The notes: a model not told the origin generated them from the letters alone. DNA of 64,000 nt from Gnetum montanum (GCA_015680685.1 MNCI01024352.1:933004-997003), one strand, 5' to 3'; positions 23,860 to 35,928 are shown, counted from the stretch's first letter. Program-made: numbers and translations.

Positions 23860-24954
23860 ACTACATAGTAGACATAATATGACTTCAAGTACGAGTGGTT
23901 GATTGGATTGGCAAACTCATTACTATCTAGATCAGCAAACTTGAATGCTCCATTGTCATAGGCCTTTAAGAATAAGAAGGACCCTTCCCAATTAGCTGAG
24001 AATTTGTCCATGGGCTTGTGAATGATGTTGAAGACTAGGTCCCCCTTCCTAATTGAGCATTAACACTAATTGTAATAGTGATTTTGCTATTTCTTTTCCT
24101 GGTACCACTCGATATGATTGAGTGTTTGCATGTGCTCCTCCTCTATAGAGTCGAGGTTAATGGTTCTCAACTTGTTGTTCTAAACCTCATCAATGAAGCT
24201 TGAGAGAATCATATGGAGTGATGGGACCTACAATTCAAGAGGTAACATTGCTTCAAATCCATACATAAGACTATATGATGTCTTACCTATTGCTATTTTT
24301 CATGTTGTGTGGTAGGCCCATAGCATGTAGACCAGTTGTTCATGCCATTGTTGTTTGTTGTTGCTAAGAATTCTCTTCAAAAGGTTGATGATGGATTTAT
24401 TCATAGCCTTCACTTGGCCATTTTCCTATGGGTAGTATAGTGATGAAAAGAAATTTTTAATGCTAAGGTGTTCATAAAAGGCTTTAGTTTATGCATTGCT
24501 AAATTTTGGCCCATTATCTATGACTATAGTCATGGGTAGACCAAATTAGGTTACTATGCTGTCTAGAACAAATTTGCAAACCTATTGTGATGTTTTTTTC
24601 ATAAGGGGAATGGCTTCAACCCACTTGGTAAATTATTAAATTGCAGTTATAATGAAGCTATGTCCTGCAAAAGACTTAGGTGTTATAGGTCCTATGATAT
24701 GTAGTATGTAGTTCAGTGAGTGGCACGTGCATTAGGTTACCATGTTGTTAACACACGTCACATATTCTAACCTTAGAAACACAATCATGATCCATGTAAG
24801 GCCAATAGTAGCCTAAGTGTCTAATTTTTGCTACCATTACCCTAGGTGCTATGTGGCTGCTGCATAGTGCCTCATGGGCTTGATCATCAATCGTTTGTGC
24901 TTCACTACCGCTAACACAACTGAATAGTATTTTATCATAAAATCTACAACACAA
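23860..24954 (-). pseudogene. int: G1 integrase (Tat lineage)
   Basis: Integrase joins element DNA to the chromosome. From 24954 downwards: the zinc-binding domain with His-His and Cys-Cys ('HEALCSSHIAP...', 'VRICDVC'), then the catalytic core with the second Asp in 'VIDNGPKF' near 24.5 kb. At the place where the catalytic Glu is expected ('ENGQVKAMNKS', near 24.41 kb) the codon is AAG, Lys. The C-terminal domain is readable to about 23.86 kb ('GDLVFNII', 'NWEGSFLF', 'GAFKFAD'). Several stops are present. It is followed by the tandem array. Confidence 0.8.
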
Positions 24955-25041
24955 GGTGCTATCACCTATAAGGATGTACTACCATGATTGCTATTGTATT
25001 ACATCTTTTTCCGTAGAGGTTATATTTTGCAGAGGCTCACT

Positions 25042-25660
25042 CTATTGGAGGTATGTCTTAATGTCGTCATACCACTCTTGGGCGTCAGCTGTGTTTGTCA
25101 CGTCTATGGATGCAATGATTGTTGTTTGAGTGATAGGTTTGGTGTAATCCACTATCAAAGTGGGAAAGGCGAAAAACATGTTGGGTGCTATGCTTTGGGA
25201 TAAAGTGGCTAATGCATTAGCAATGGCATTTTCATTATGCGGAATGTGTTGGACATCCATAGTTGCAAATTGTTTGAGCAAGTGTTTCACCAAATCATAG
25301 TATCGTTGTAAATGTTGTGCTTTACAACCATAGACCTTTGTGACTTGGTTAACAAAAATTTGCAAATTACCTCAAATTGCTATGTTTTGGATTCCTAAAT
25401 CATGAGCTGCTAAGACACCTCTAAGAAGACCTTCATACTTCGCCACATTGTTTGTGCAAGGAAATGCAAAATGATATGTGAGGGGTCAAATGTCCTTGGA
25501 GGAAAATGTGATAACGATAGTAGCACTACCACCTTGTGTGGTTGAAGCACCATCAAAGTGTAAAAATACCTTGGAGTTTGTAGACACTTGACTTATGCTA
25601 TTGACGTGTTCATCCAATAATTTTGGATCTACCATTCCTTGGTCATCTACAGGTGAAGCT
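25042..25660 (-). pseudogene. G1 second (archaeal-type) RNase H
   Basis: This domain lies between the ordinary gypsy RNase H and integrase, where Tat-lineage elements carry an extra archaeal-type RNase H. 'VNQVTKVYGCKAQHLQRYYDLVKHLL', then 'HNENAIANALATL' at the C-terminal end, match the 58502-58885 copy. Expected final Asp in 'NENxxxDALA' is Asn here. The upstream part (25400-25660) is readable only with frameshifts. It would remove RNA from the RNA/DNA hybrid. Confidence 0.75.
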
Positions 25661-25677
25661 GTGAGTTGTGTGGCTAT

Positions 25678-26100
25678 TTATTGACCCCTTATGGATGCTT
25701 GTGCTATATAGTGCAAGCCAAACTTTGTGGTTATTACCTTCCACCATGCAATTTGACTACTTTTGTATATGTTTATAGTAATTTCCCAGACTACGTTGCT
25801 TTTGCTGATGATGTTAACCTGACTACAGAAAAGGTAGTGTCTCCATTTTTTTAGTGCAAAGACTAAGGCAAGAAAGTTCTTTTCTACATCATTATATTTC
25901 TCCTCATGGGTCACTAATTCATGGCTTAAGTAGTAAATAGAGACCTTTGAGCCATCATCTCAATTTTGGCAAAGCAGAGAAGCAATGAACATGTCTGAGG
26001 TTGCAAGGTAAATGTAAAATGGCTTATCTCCTTGTGAAGGGTAGACTATTGGAAGTTGAGCTACCTCCTTTGTGAGGTTATCAAATACTTCTTGGCATTG
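25678..26100 (-). pseudogene. G1 RNase H (gypsy type)
   Basis: 'EKNFLALVFALKKWRHYLF' and the following 'ARWKVITTKFGLHYIAQ'-like end are the standard landmarks of the RNase H domain joined to Ty3/gypsy RT. The part up to 26100 carries the connection segment with stops. Confidence 0.7.
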
Positions 26101-26109
26101 GGCTATCCA

Positions 26110-27315
26110 ATAAAAGTGGACTCCCTTTTTGAGAAAATGCTACATTGGCTATAACTTATCAGTCAACCTTGCGATAAACCTATGTATGAATTGTAATTTG
26201 CCTTATAACCTACGTAGCTCCTTAAGGTTTTCTAGTGGTGCTAAGTTGGTGATAGCCTTAGCCTTATCGGGGTCTACATGCATACATGCTTTTGATACCA
26301 CAAATCCTAGCATGTGACTAATCTTGATGCTGAAGACACACTTCTTAGGATTTAACCTAAGATCATGTCTAAGGCAATGTTTGAGGATGCAATCCAAGTC
26401 ATCTGTGTGATCATAAGCTACTTTGGAACTAATTGCTATATCATCAATGTAGTCATTAAATAAGTCTAGTAGATAATCACTAAAGATATATGTCATTACA
26501 CATTGGTAAGTTACTCTTGTGTTCTTTAGTCCAAAGGACATCATTGTATAGGCAAACTTACCCCAAGGGGTTGTGAAGGTGGTGTTGACCTAGTGCTCTG
26601 GGTTGATTTGAATTTGGTTGTACCCTAAGAATTTGTTCATAAAGTACAACAAGGCATGATCGATTGTAGTATCAATGAGTTGGTCAATAATAGGAAATGG
26701 AAAATCATCTTTGATGGTTGCTTTATTTAGGTCTCAAAATTTTATACAAATTGGTATGCACCCATTTTTCTTAGGGACAACTATGATGTTTGAAATCCAT
26801 TCTGCATAGACAACTACTTAGATGAAACTAGCTTTGTAAAGCTTACTGATTTCATCATGAACTACCAATGCCACCTTAGGTTTAACCTTACAAGCCTTTT
26901 ATTTAATTGGTTTTATATGATGATCAAGGATAATGTTTTGTTGTATTATGTAAGGTTCCAAGCCCAACATGTCCTCATAGGACCATATGAATGCCTTTAC
27001 ATTATCATTAATAATTTTTGAGATGCCTTATTTGATTTCAGGATCTAATAAGGAACTAAGTTTCAATGTATTTACCTCACCTTCACTTCTTGTTATAGGG
27101 ACTTCTATGATAGGATCCTCAATTATGTCACCTGCCTCTAGGTCTAGAGCCCTAACTTGATGGTCTAGCCAATCTAGAGATGTCTCTAGGGATGCTACTT
27201 TTGTGTCATAAATCATAGGCTCAAAGTCTAGGAGCTTAGTGTTTACACATCTCATGGAATTTCCGTAAGGTCCAATTAAGACCAAGGGTGAATGAGGACA
27301 CTCATATACATTCAT
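26110..27315 (-). pseudogene. pol: G1 reverse transcriptase with pol N-terminal leader
   Basis: The leader (27028-27315) has 'ALDLEAGDIIEDPIIEVPI' and 'LKLSSLLDPEI', shared with G3 and G4. The RT follows downwards with stops: a decayed 'VPKKNG' region near 26.78 kb, then 'GLKNTRVTYQCVMTYIFSDYLLDLFNDYIDDIAISSK' split over 26.43-26.54 kb, where YIDD is the intact catalytic motif. 'LRLNPKKCVFSI', 'MLGFVVSKACMHVDPDKAKAI' and 'LKELRRL' complete the palm/thumb. The overall order RT, RNase H, second RNase H, integrase assigns G1 to the Tat lineage. Confidence 0.85.
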
Positions 27316-27760
27316 TCTGCAATCTTGCTAAAAAATCCTACAAAAGAACCAAAAAAATGTCAAGTGAAACCCATCTTAATAAGGTAAAGTGCATAAAATA
27401 AGGAGGACATTGTTATGAAAATTTGTCTAACTTTGCAGTTGTGGGATCAAGTAAGCAAGTATGTAAATTAATTTTGGGGCCTTGATTGGCCCTTGGATTG
27501 CTAGGTTAAGGTTGTAGTGGACCATTGTTTATGTAGGAAGCATAGGTTTAAGTAAGGCTTGGAAGGTTTTAAATGTGGGGCTAAGTTGGGTGTTTATTGG
27601 ATAGTAAAAAAAAATGCAAAAAAAATTCTAAGTATAGAGATGCTAGAAAAATTGGAAAAATTTTCTAACTCTAGGTGCTATGCTTGTCCCACATTATGTG
27701 CTAGACATGGGATAGTTCCACGTTACGTGACCCTAGGAGGGTGACATGTCCTTCAACCTA
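27316..27760. other. G1 spacer between pol and the antisense gene
   Basis: AT-rich with A runs near 27610-27660; no coding frame of note. It contains the region upstream of the plus-strand TATA box. Confidence 0.4.
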
Positions 27761-27766
27761 TAAGGG

Positions 27767-27774
27767 TATAAATA
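27767..27774 (+). promoter_or_regulatory. TATAAATA box, antisense to G1
   Basis: A perfect TATAAATA on the plus strand inside a minus-strand element. It lies about 280 bp before a GTAAAG donor-like site (28052) and about 600 bp before the antisense coding remnant. A promoter for the antisense gene is an inference. Confidence 0.5.
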
Positions 27775-28377
27775 GGAGTTTTACCATAGTCAATTTGTCA
27801 TTTTCAAAGTTGAAACAAACAATCACCAAGCGTAGCATGACTAAGGTGAAGGGAAAAAGAGCATAGTGAAAAAATAGAGTAAGCTAAAGTGTAACAAGGA
27901 GGGAGAAGAAAGTAAGAGTGTGACGATCAACCATGAGGCATTGTAGTGAATAGCAACACCCTAGCCTCAGCAACATGGACAAAGGAGAACATACATTTAG
28001 GCATCTTTCTAGGGTGCACATAGAATATCGAAGGGAGACATCGTTGACAAGGTAAAGCGTTACACTCTTCCCTTATGATTTCCTTCCCTTCTTCCTATTC
28101 ACCTTGAGGTTTTAAGGTTTTGTGAGTAGCCTAAGTGTAGAAAAAATTTGGCTAAGTGTAGTGTTACATAGTGTAGCAACGTAGAACAGAGATAAGATTG
28201 GAGGACTTGTAGTCCTGTTATGACTTCCTAGTGGCATGTGACAAACCTAACAGTACCTAGTGCATAGTTGAAATTAACTATGCTAGGTATTGATCAACCA
28301 TTCGGGGCCAGAATGAGGCCACTTGTGAGGTGATCAAACAACGGTTGCAAATGGACATACTAGTAAGGAATAACTAA

Positions 28378-28959
28378 GACTGGAAGGATTACAGTGCAAA
28401 AGTGTATCAATGGGACCAGACAAAAAAGAATCATAAGCACTACTATAAGTAGGAATGAGAGGCATACCTTAAGAGGTACAAGGACGAGTCCATAGAGTGT
28501 TGTTACTAAGACATATTTCTTGATGCAATTGGTGCAACACAGGCTTATCAACTATTTGCCTACCATGTAGTGGTGAGTGGAACCCCAGAGAGATACATCA
28601 CTATACCTTTAGGAGAGGTCACTTATACTAGGTTTTCACTAGGGTTACCCTCATGGATAGCTATAGAGAAAGGGAAGACCCTCACAGGAATTAACCTAGG
28701 TGATGAGTATTAGACATAACTATCAAAGGATGAAATCCTCTGACACTTGGAGATGAGCCTTAATAGGATACCCCCAGACATGGATGTGGGTCCTTCTCAA
28801 GTTAGCTTAATTTTAATTAATTTTATTTACTATATTATAATGTTGCATTCACTTCATTTGTTAGCTAATTTATTGTTTCATTTTTATTTAATGTAGGTTC
28901 TAGATGATGGCACAAGCCCTAATGGAGCAGCAGATGAAGAGGAAGAGGAAGAGCACTAG
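28378..28959 (+). pseudogene. Antisense accessory gene of Tat-like G1, spliced, unknown function
   Basis: A single plus-strand frame is readable from 28378 to 28800 with six in-frame stops. It begins 'DWKDYSAKVYQWDQTKK' and later reads 'GTPERYITIPLGEVTYTRFS' and 'LNRIPPDMDVGPSQ'. A 96-bp intron (28801-28896, GTTAGC...AATGTAG, very AT-rich) follows, and the second exon continues in the same frame with 'VLDDGTSPNGAADEEEE' and a stop at 28957-28959. A further 5' non-coding exon may end at 28051 (GACAAG/GTAAAG). An acidic tail is plain, but no known domain is recognised. Tat/Ogre-type elements are known to carry extra ORFs, some antisense, so this is likely such a gene. A similar antisense position in G3 is taken by the gene at 62440-63547. 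Confidence 0.6.
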
Positions 28960-29119
28960 CCCCCATCACACACTATAGGCTAAGATGCCTAGAATGTAGC
29001 CCTATTATTATGCAATTTTGTGTTTTTATCTTGAATGTAAACTTGAATTGTATGAAAATGTGATGATTATTTATGTATCAATTTATTCTATATTATGTTG
29101 TTGTAATTTTAACATGCGA

Positions 29120-29430
29120 TTTGGTTGATGATATTAGGCCCCTTGTGGGCCCCATGCCAATTGAAGGCCATGGTAGAAGGGCCATCACTAGTTTAAGGCC
29201 ATTTCGGGCCATTGCTAGTTTAAGGGAATTTTGGGCCATCACTAAGAAGAAAGTAAGTTGCTAGTTTTAGGCCTTGACAGGCCGTAGGAATAGTTTAAGG
29301 CCTTTCTTAGTCATAACATACAAGGGAGTAGGTTGCCAGTTTTAGGCCTTGATGGGTCGTAGCAATAGTTTAAGGCCTTTCCTAGTCATAGCATACAAGG
29401 GAGTAGGTTGCCAGTTTTAGGCCTTAGTGG
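29120..29430. repeat. Tandem array between G1 gag-protease and pol
   Basis: Built on 'agtttaaggcc' and 'agttttaggcct' words. The last part consists of near-identical 75-bp units ('gccagttttaggcctt' ... 'catacaagggagtaggtt') in two to three copies. Confidence 0.8.
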
Positions 29431-29940
29431 GCCATTTTTTTATTATTTTATATTTCTTTTTTCTAAAAAAAAATCTAAACAAGACTATGTAAACTAATGA
29501 AATATCATAACTAATTCAAGATGAAAATAACCACACAAAAGTAACTATTTGAGCAAAGAACAAAAAGTAAGCAAAACATGCAAATGAACTAAGGGGATAC
29601 CTTAGTCATGTAAGTGTTTTCTAACCCAATGCAGGTTAGGAGGCATGTAAGATCTAGGATGCACAAGATGGTATTCACCTAGACCTTTATCCATTGCACA
29701 AAAGGGCAATTCTTCCTAGAGAGATCCCTTAGGGAGCTTGCTCGTTTCACTTGGTTATTTAGGTGGATCAATTGGACAACATTGACCTTCACCCTAAATG
29801 GGTGGCATGTCCTTAGAGAACTCTACTTCCAACCCTTGTTCTGCATCAATGTTCTTGATGGTCAGGGGAGCTACATTATCATCAAGGATTACCACCTCTC
29901 CACCCTCATAGGGCAAGTGGATCTCTAGATGAATAGGTGA
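29431..29940. other. G1 spacer before protease
   Basis: No convincing domain is seen. The minus-strand frames may hold the C-terminal tail of the gag-protease polyprotein. Confidence 0.35.
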
Positions 29941-29949
29941 AGAAACAGC

Positions 29950-30260
29950 TCATAATTGGGCTAACCAAGACCTCCCTAAGATTAGGTTGAATCTAGGTGT
30001 TTCTTCAACAATAATGAATTTAGCAGTAGTGGGGAATTTCTCCCCTTCCATGAAAGTTATCATGACTGTTCCTTTTACAACAATACATGCTCCATTAAAG
30101 GATTTCAAGCATGTTGTTTTTGTCAACTTGATTTGATCAACTAGGCCAAGCTTGTTAATGATAGGGAATGGGATGACACTGGTTTTCACCCCATCATCAA
30201 TGTGCACCCTATGAATTTTATACTAGCCTATGTGAATTGTTATAAACATTGGCGCACTAG
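29950..30260 (-). pseudogene. G1 aspartic protease
   Basis: An open frame from 30207 to 29950 reads as a retropepsin-like domain. 'IDDGVKTSVIP' is at the active-site Asp position, followed by 'IINKLGL', a middle 'GACIVVKGTVMITF' strand and the C-terminal 'FIIVEETPRFNLILGRSWL' (the I-L-G-R-x-W-L motif). The domain is about 85 residues long, the usual size. It would cut the gag-pol polyprotein. The upstream frame is interrupted. Confidence 0.8.
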
Positions 30261-30279
30261 TCACCTGATCCTTTTCAGG

Positions 30280-32844
30280 GTTAACTTTTACTTCCTCATT
30301 ATGAAATGTTAAGGAAGTTGACCTTGACTCTTGGGTTGTGGGGGGGGGGAGGACGGGGGAGGAGGAAAAGCATTATGGTGTGAATGACCTTTTCATCTGC
30401 TGGAATATCTTCCTTAATAGGAATAGATGTTAGCATACGAACTAATGCCTCACAATGAGCAAAAAAATTCATTATCAAGTCATATAGGCTCAAAGTTACG
30501 TTCTTTTGTTTGAGGGCCTATTTAAATTGTGCCTGTGAATCCAAGATATCTTTTCTATTGTCCATTGTATTGGTGGCCTTTACCCCCTCCATGTGTCCTA
30601 AAAGATGAATCTCCCATGGAGGGGATTTAGCTTTTGGTTGTACAACGAGCTTTTGAAGCTCAATGCTCACTTGTTGGTTATTTGCATGCGAGTTGGTAGT
30701 TCAAGATGATGAGGCCACTGAGATGGCTAACAAGGGGACATGCTTAGGATGACCTAATTCCATACATTTCCTAAACATTTTGTCAGCTAGATGCTCATTA
30801 GGTCTCTTAGGATATGACTTTGGGTGGGCAAGATGTAGTGCAGTTCCCACCACTAGGCCCTAGATAGGTGGGGGGTCTATGCATATTAGAACCCTAATGA
30901 CAAAAGGTATCTAGGTTGCCATTGCCACAATATGTTGCAGGGTCCTAACCACAAAGGACATCATGGATGGCACTTTGATGACAAAAGGGAGTTATGGTCT
31001 AGTCGACGTTGAGACCCCAACATCACCAGAGGGCATACAAACCACAAATGGTTCATGTACCAATCCTACATTATCATCAACACTAATAGAATTGATGATG
31101 TAACCTGTACTACTAGCATTGAGGGGACATTGTAGACTTTCATTGATTTATTTTTTTTTTCATATAGGATTGCTCTTGTCAAGGATCAATTTGTCTTAAT
31201 CATTCATGTGTTTTAATGCCAAGTAGTAGTCGATATCATGGCCATGCAACTAATGATAGTTGCAAAATTAGTCCAATCTAAAGTTTTTATGGACTAAGGT
31301 CTCATTTGGCATAGTTGCAGAGGGATTCCTAAGGACCTTGTAGTACCTTTCATGGTACTTGCATGCATCCTTAAACATTTTCTTGTGTTGGATGTGTCCA
31401 GCACTAAGAAACTAGTCCAAAAGCTCAAATAGCTTGATGGGCAAAGGGGTATACTTTGAGTGATCCTTATGATCAAACTTTGGCCATTGAGGAGCTTGTC
31501 CCATGGCCATCAATGATGTAGGCTGGTTGGTTCCTGTAGTGCTAGAACTTGATTCTTTGTTGTTATTGGCCAGGAATTTAAGTGCCTTGGTCGTTGGTTT
31601 ACTATTGTTGTGTTTGGGTTCATTAGCCATAGCTACAATGATTGTTATTACCTTCCCTTTTTTTTTGTCCTTTTTCATGTATGCATTTTTATAAGCCACA
31701 TAGGCTAGGTTCTTACTAGCCTCTGCCATGTCCTATATGCTATTTTTTTGAGAAAATGCTTGGCTCAAGGAACATGGGGCTAAATAATACAATTTTGACT
31801 TGATAAAGTCATTTACTATGCCTTTGAAGATAGCCAACATGTGAGTTTCTACTATTGGATCATGGATTTCATTAAGGAAAGTGCTTCAACATTGTATGAA
31901 TTTTTGCACTGGCTCTAGCACTCCTTACTTAATGTTCATTAATTGGTCTAGTATGGCCTCAAGCTTCAAATTATACTTGAAGTGAGTTACAAATTAGTTG
32001 AGTAGCTCCTCCAAAGTTGATATGGAAGCTCTAAGGAGTGCATGGTACCAATCAAGAGCTTTACTAGTCAAGGACATGGCAAAGACATGGATGAATGCAT
32101 GTGGCCACACTCGAAAAAGTAAACATTCAAAATAAAAAGTTACAAGGTGGGCATTGGGATCCCCCTTACCATTATATTTCATGAATTGAGGAAGTTGGAC
32201 CCTAGGAGGCAGAGTTAGCAGTGGGACCACAAGATGATGGGGTCATCTTGGTAGAAGTTCATTACATGGACCATTTCTGAGTTGGCTACTTTAAGTCATC
32301 TAACTTACTCTATGAAGGTTTAAATGAGTTGGAATGCTTGGTCCAAACTTGGGGATGATGCAATAGGTTCCACTAGTTGCACAGCCTATGGTACCATTTG
32401 AGCGATCCAGAGCCCAACTATGGGCTACACCACCACATGGGACACTTGTTGAGTTTTTTGTTACATATATTATGGAATGTGTGACTATTGTGCCATAGGC
32501 ATAAAAGATGTAGCCCACCACACGATTGTGGCTTAGGCTGATGTTGGAGGTGCTACTGGGATGGTTGGGATGAAAGACACCTAACTTGTTTGTGGCTAAG
32601 ATATAGGCATTGTGTGCACATATGATAGCGTCAGCATCATGGATGCCAGTAGCAAAGGTTGCACAAACTGTGAGGAGGTGACAAAGGGCAAAGTCGTAGA
32701 TGATCTTGCACTTTGTGATGCATGTAGTACTTGGTGGCTAGCTATCACATGCATGGACTCGGGTGGTGGAAGTGATGCTTCTGCCTCAAAGAAGGCAAAT
32801 GATTGTGACTGGTGTGGAAAAAAAGTGGAGAAGGGCTATTTAAA
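30280..32844 (-). pseudogene. gag: G1 gag, main part
   Basis: Minus-strand frames with stops. The capsid core is at 31994-32230: 'KYNGKGDPNAHLVTFYF', then 'FAMSLTSKALDWYHAL' and 'ISTLEELLN', the typical Ty3/gypsy gag order. It continues to 31412 with 'MAEASKNLAYVAYKNAYMKKDKKKGK', a basic nucleocapsid-like stretch. Near 30300-30490 a small segment leads towards the protease. The gag is cut near 32845 by the Penelope-like array, and its N-terminal part resumes at 40908. Confidence 0.75.
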
Positions 32845-32959
32845 ATTTTAGGGTACTTAAAATTTTAAGTAAGATCTTGTGTCGCTAAAGAAAAGATAGA
32901 ATGATAGAGAGACTAAAGAATAATTAAGAGAAAAGCTCAAACATAAAAGTAAAGTGAGT

Positions 32960-33001
32960 ACATAAAATGTTTTCAGGGAGTCTCACCCCTCTTCAGTATG
33001 T
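32960..33001 (-). ncRNA. Hammerhead ribozyme-like motif m1 (intact core)
   Basis: Minus strand: stem I ACAUA/UAUGU, core CUGAAGA, stem II GGGG/CCCU with a 7-nt loop, core GAAA, minimal stem III, cleavage triplet UUU. All invariant core positions are kept. It lies downstream of RT copy A. Confidence 0.7.
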
Positions 33002-33117
33002 TTACATAAGCAATTCTTGTGGTTTGATTAACAAGTGTAAGATGAGAATATATAGAGTCCCAACTTTTAAAATTAGAGAAGCAGGAAAGTTTTAAAATTA
33101 GAAAAGACCCCACTCAT

Positions 33118-34906
33118 TCAAGCTGAGCTGGGGGTGGGACCACTACACTTGAATTTGTTCTTGATGAGAAAAGAATGAAGCTTTCTAGGATTCCTCCAAC
33201 AAGTGATAGTGTTTGGAATGATGTTCAAGAGACTTAGATCTTTATGGAGAAGCCAAGAAAAAATAGGGTTTAGGAGGGCCCTCAAGTTCAAGGATTTAGT
33301 GGAAGGACTAAAATCCAATTTGAAGACAAGAGGGGTCCGTTTCCTATTGGGAACATCATGGTGTTAATGAAGCTAGTCCAGAAGATGTCATCTGAAGGAA
33401 GAATGAAAAATGTTGAAGCAATGCACTAAGAAGCAAGAAGAATATCCTCGAGAATGATGTCATTAGAAGAGTTGTTGTTGAATTTGCTGAAGATCACCAA
33501 GGTAGGATTATCTGATGAGGTATCGTTTGAGCTCAACAACAATGAAAGCTTTCTTCTAATGGCAAGGATGCTAAGAGGAGAAAGGGATGTATTAATAATA
33601 ATTAAGGTATTTTTGATAACACTCAGTAGAAAGAATACCAGTGTTAACAAAGTTAGAATCCTTGAAGAAGGAAACATCCAAAATTTTTACCGAGGATTTG
33701 GATACCAAGGGTGTAATATTGATGGTAGGATAGAAAGAACTGTACTGATCAAGTAACTAGAAGAGAGAATCCTGTGAACCACTCCAAATGCCAAAGGCAT
33801 CATCGATGTATCATCTAAAGTAGAGAAGATGCTTGAAGCCTGGCATAGAGAAGATTAGTTTCTCTAAATGGCACAAGAATAGGTAAGCGTAGACAATGAA
33901 AAAGTTTCTACCCATGGCAGTGCCTCAAATCTATTTGTAAAAGACTCCATTAAACTCCAAAAAAAATTTCTTGAAGGACCAAATAGGCAAGTTCTATGAT
34001 AGCATTGATGTAGAAAACTTGTAGATCAAAAGGGTTATCCTGAAAGTATGACTCAACCATAACATGAAGTGCAACAAGGCCTTGATCTGTGGGAATGCTA
34101 GGATATAGAGATTCTACATCAAAAGTGAAGAGGAATACATTTTGAGGTAGGACTCTAAAGTGAAGGTCACAGATCAGAGTTGATAAATCTAACAGATGGT
34201 ATGGTTGAGAAAATAGGATGGGGAAAAGTAGGTAGTGGAGGAGGCAGGAGGCAAGCTCAAGAAAATAGCCTGAATAGGAGCAGATAGGATGACCAACGAG
34301 AACAGGTTTATGGATTTTTGGGATCAGGTAAAAAGTACAAGGTTTGAAAGCCTACACTCTCATAAGGGAATCCTGAAAATAAGAAAAAACCTGTGGAAAG
34401 TGGTTGATCATAGAGAGAAGCTAATGACGAAGGAGATTCCATGTAACGACATCCTCTTTTTGGTAGACATTAGTATCTAACAATTGTTTGAAGGCCTCTT
34501 AAAAGTACCAGGAGGAGTCCAAAATACAGATACCCAGATTTTTATCAGTAGAACAAATGACAATGCTTCGATCTTTTTGAAGTTTAATAAAGGCTCCAAG
34601 AAGATGTCGAGGAAGAAAAGGCCTGCAAGTAAACTCTGAAGAAGAAAAAGAAAGAGAAACCTCAAGAGAAGAGAGACAATCCATAATAGATGTCTCCAAG
34701 TGTTGGTTGAAGCTGCTGGTGGGTGGATTCCACTTACTTTGAAAATGTAACTTCAACTTAGCAAGATGGATTGCTTTCAGAAAAGGTGAAGAAGAAAGAT
34801 TTACCTCTTCTAGTTTATCTTGGAAGAAGTTGCGTAATTGAAGTAGTTTGGCAAAGGCTCTAAACTCCTTGAGATTTAAAATTTTTGATGGGATCTTGTG
34901 CATCAA
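33118..34906 (-). pseudogene. Penelope-like reverse transcriptase, copy A
   Basis: Penelope-like RT copies the element RNA. The N-terminal part (34499-34906) reads 'LRNFFQDK', 'LKLHFQSKWNPP', then 'FIKLQKDRSIVICSTDKNLG', the PLE signature before RT motif 1. In order follow 'FTFDVESLYPSIPTDQGL' (motif A), 'GGTAMGRNF' (motif B), 'YIDDAFGIWSGS' (motif C, intact YIDD), 'INITP...LDVSFFKD', and a thumb ending 'NLRALLNPIFSW', 'WRNPRKLHSFLIKNKFKC', with a stop at 33118-33120. Frameshifts and stops interrupt it. The C-terminal GIY-YIG endonuclease found in canonical Penelope elements is absent: the frame stops about nine residues after 'KFKC' and the pseudo-LTR begins. Confidence 0.85.
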
Positions 34907-35013
34907 GAAAAAGAACGAGAAGGCTGAGAGAAATACTATAGAAACTATAATATAGAATAATTGTTAAAAAGAAAGTAATAGAAAGCTCATAGCATTGCAC
35001 AATGTATGTTGTT

Positions 35014-35055
35014 ATACAAAATGTTTTCGGGGACTTACACCCCTCATCAATGTGT
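35014..35055 (-). ncRNA. Hammerhead ribozyme-like motif m2 (one core change)
   Basis: Core reads UUGAUGA (first C changed) and GAAA; stem II GGGG/CCCC is perfect. Flanking GCATTGC and GCAATGC can extend stem I beyond an internal loop. Confidence 0.6.
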
Positions 35056-35886
35056 TTAAGCAATGCAGATAGGTAGCCAAAGCTACAAAGGCAAGGGAAT
35101 GAGCATGCGCCAGTACATATATAAATAGGGTCCCAACTTCTAAAATTATAAAAAATTCCACTTTAAAATTAAAGTGGGCCCCACTTGTCATAGGTGAGAT
35201 GGGGCTAGGAAGTTGTACTAACAAAATCATTACAGAATAGTATTTGAAAAGTGAACATGAAGTATTTAACAAATTGGATCTTTTGGCAAAGCCAAAGGGT
35301 GTATAGGGTTTAGGGAAACCCTCATGTTTTAATGGTGGACATGAGGGGTCTAACACCAAAGAATGTCATGCACGTAAGCATCTGGCTACAAAAAACAACG
35401 AACAAAAGTCTTCAATAGCAACAAATAGAAGAGTTGCAACGACATTGAAGAAGAAATAGCCAGAGGTTGTGGTGAAACTAAAGAAAGCAACTTCAGAAGA
35501 AACCACAACCAAAAAGACCAACGTAAGTAGAGCGATGGTCAAGACATCGATTAAAGAGTAGAAACATGTCGTGGTTTGTAAAAAATTGCAATGTGATCAA
35601 AACCCATGGAGAACCTACAAAAGGATTAATACTTAACCAAAATAGAAAAAGATCTGAAAATGGTTAGAATCTAGAGAACAACAAAAGATGTTGTCAAGCA
35701 AGGTTTGACAATTCCAAGGCAATGAGATAGAGAGAAATTTTTAGAGTCTTAAAATTTTTGATAGGATCTCATACGTGAATGAAAAGAACAAGAAGGCTGA
35801 GAGAAATACTATAGAAATTGTAAAATAGAATAACTATTAAATGAAAAATAATAGAAAGCTTATTGCATTGCACAACATATGTTGTT
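35014..35886 (-). repeat. Non-autonomous ribozyme-to-ribozyme unit N1 (873 bp)
   Basis: In minus-strand order: the post-ribozyme leader shared with the RT copies up to 'gagatcc.atcaaaaatttta', a unique segment of about 390 bp, roughly 200 bp homologous to the last part of the RT gene ('ccctaaaccctatac' through 'agtggggcc'), then the pseudo-LTR. The unique segment holds a stop-free frame of about 65 codons (about 35390-35600), hydrophobic, with no ATG, also open in N2 and N3. The RT core is missing, so the unit would depend on an RT in trans. Confidence 0.7.
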
Positions 35887-35928
35887 ACATAAAACATTTT
35901 TGGGGACTTGCACCCCTTATCAGTTTGT
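35887..35928 (-). ncRNA. Hammerhead ribozyme-like motif m3 (decayed)
   Basis: Core reads CUGAUAA and AAAA instead of CUGANGA and GAAA; stem II GGGG/CCCC is intact. Probably inactive. Confidence 0.5.

Noticed and set aside
32612-32851. 79-codon plus-strand frame with Cys-rich stretches
   Set aside because: It lies opposite the G1 gag and has no conserved cysteine spacing of a known zinc finger. It is best explained as the reverse of a gag segment.
33426-33756. Pair of overlapping ORFs on both strands
   Set aside because: The minus one is a frame-shifted piece of Penelope-like RT copy A; the plus one is its reverse.
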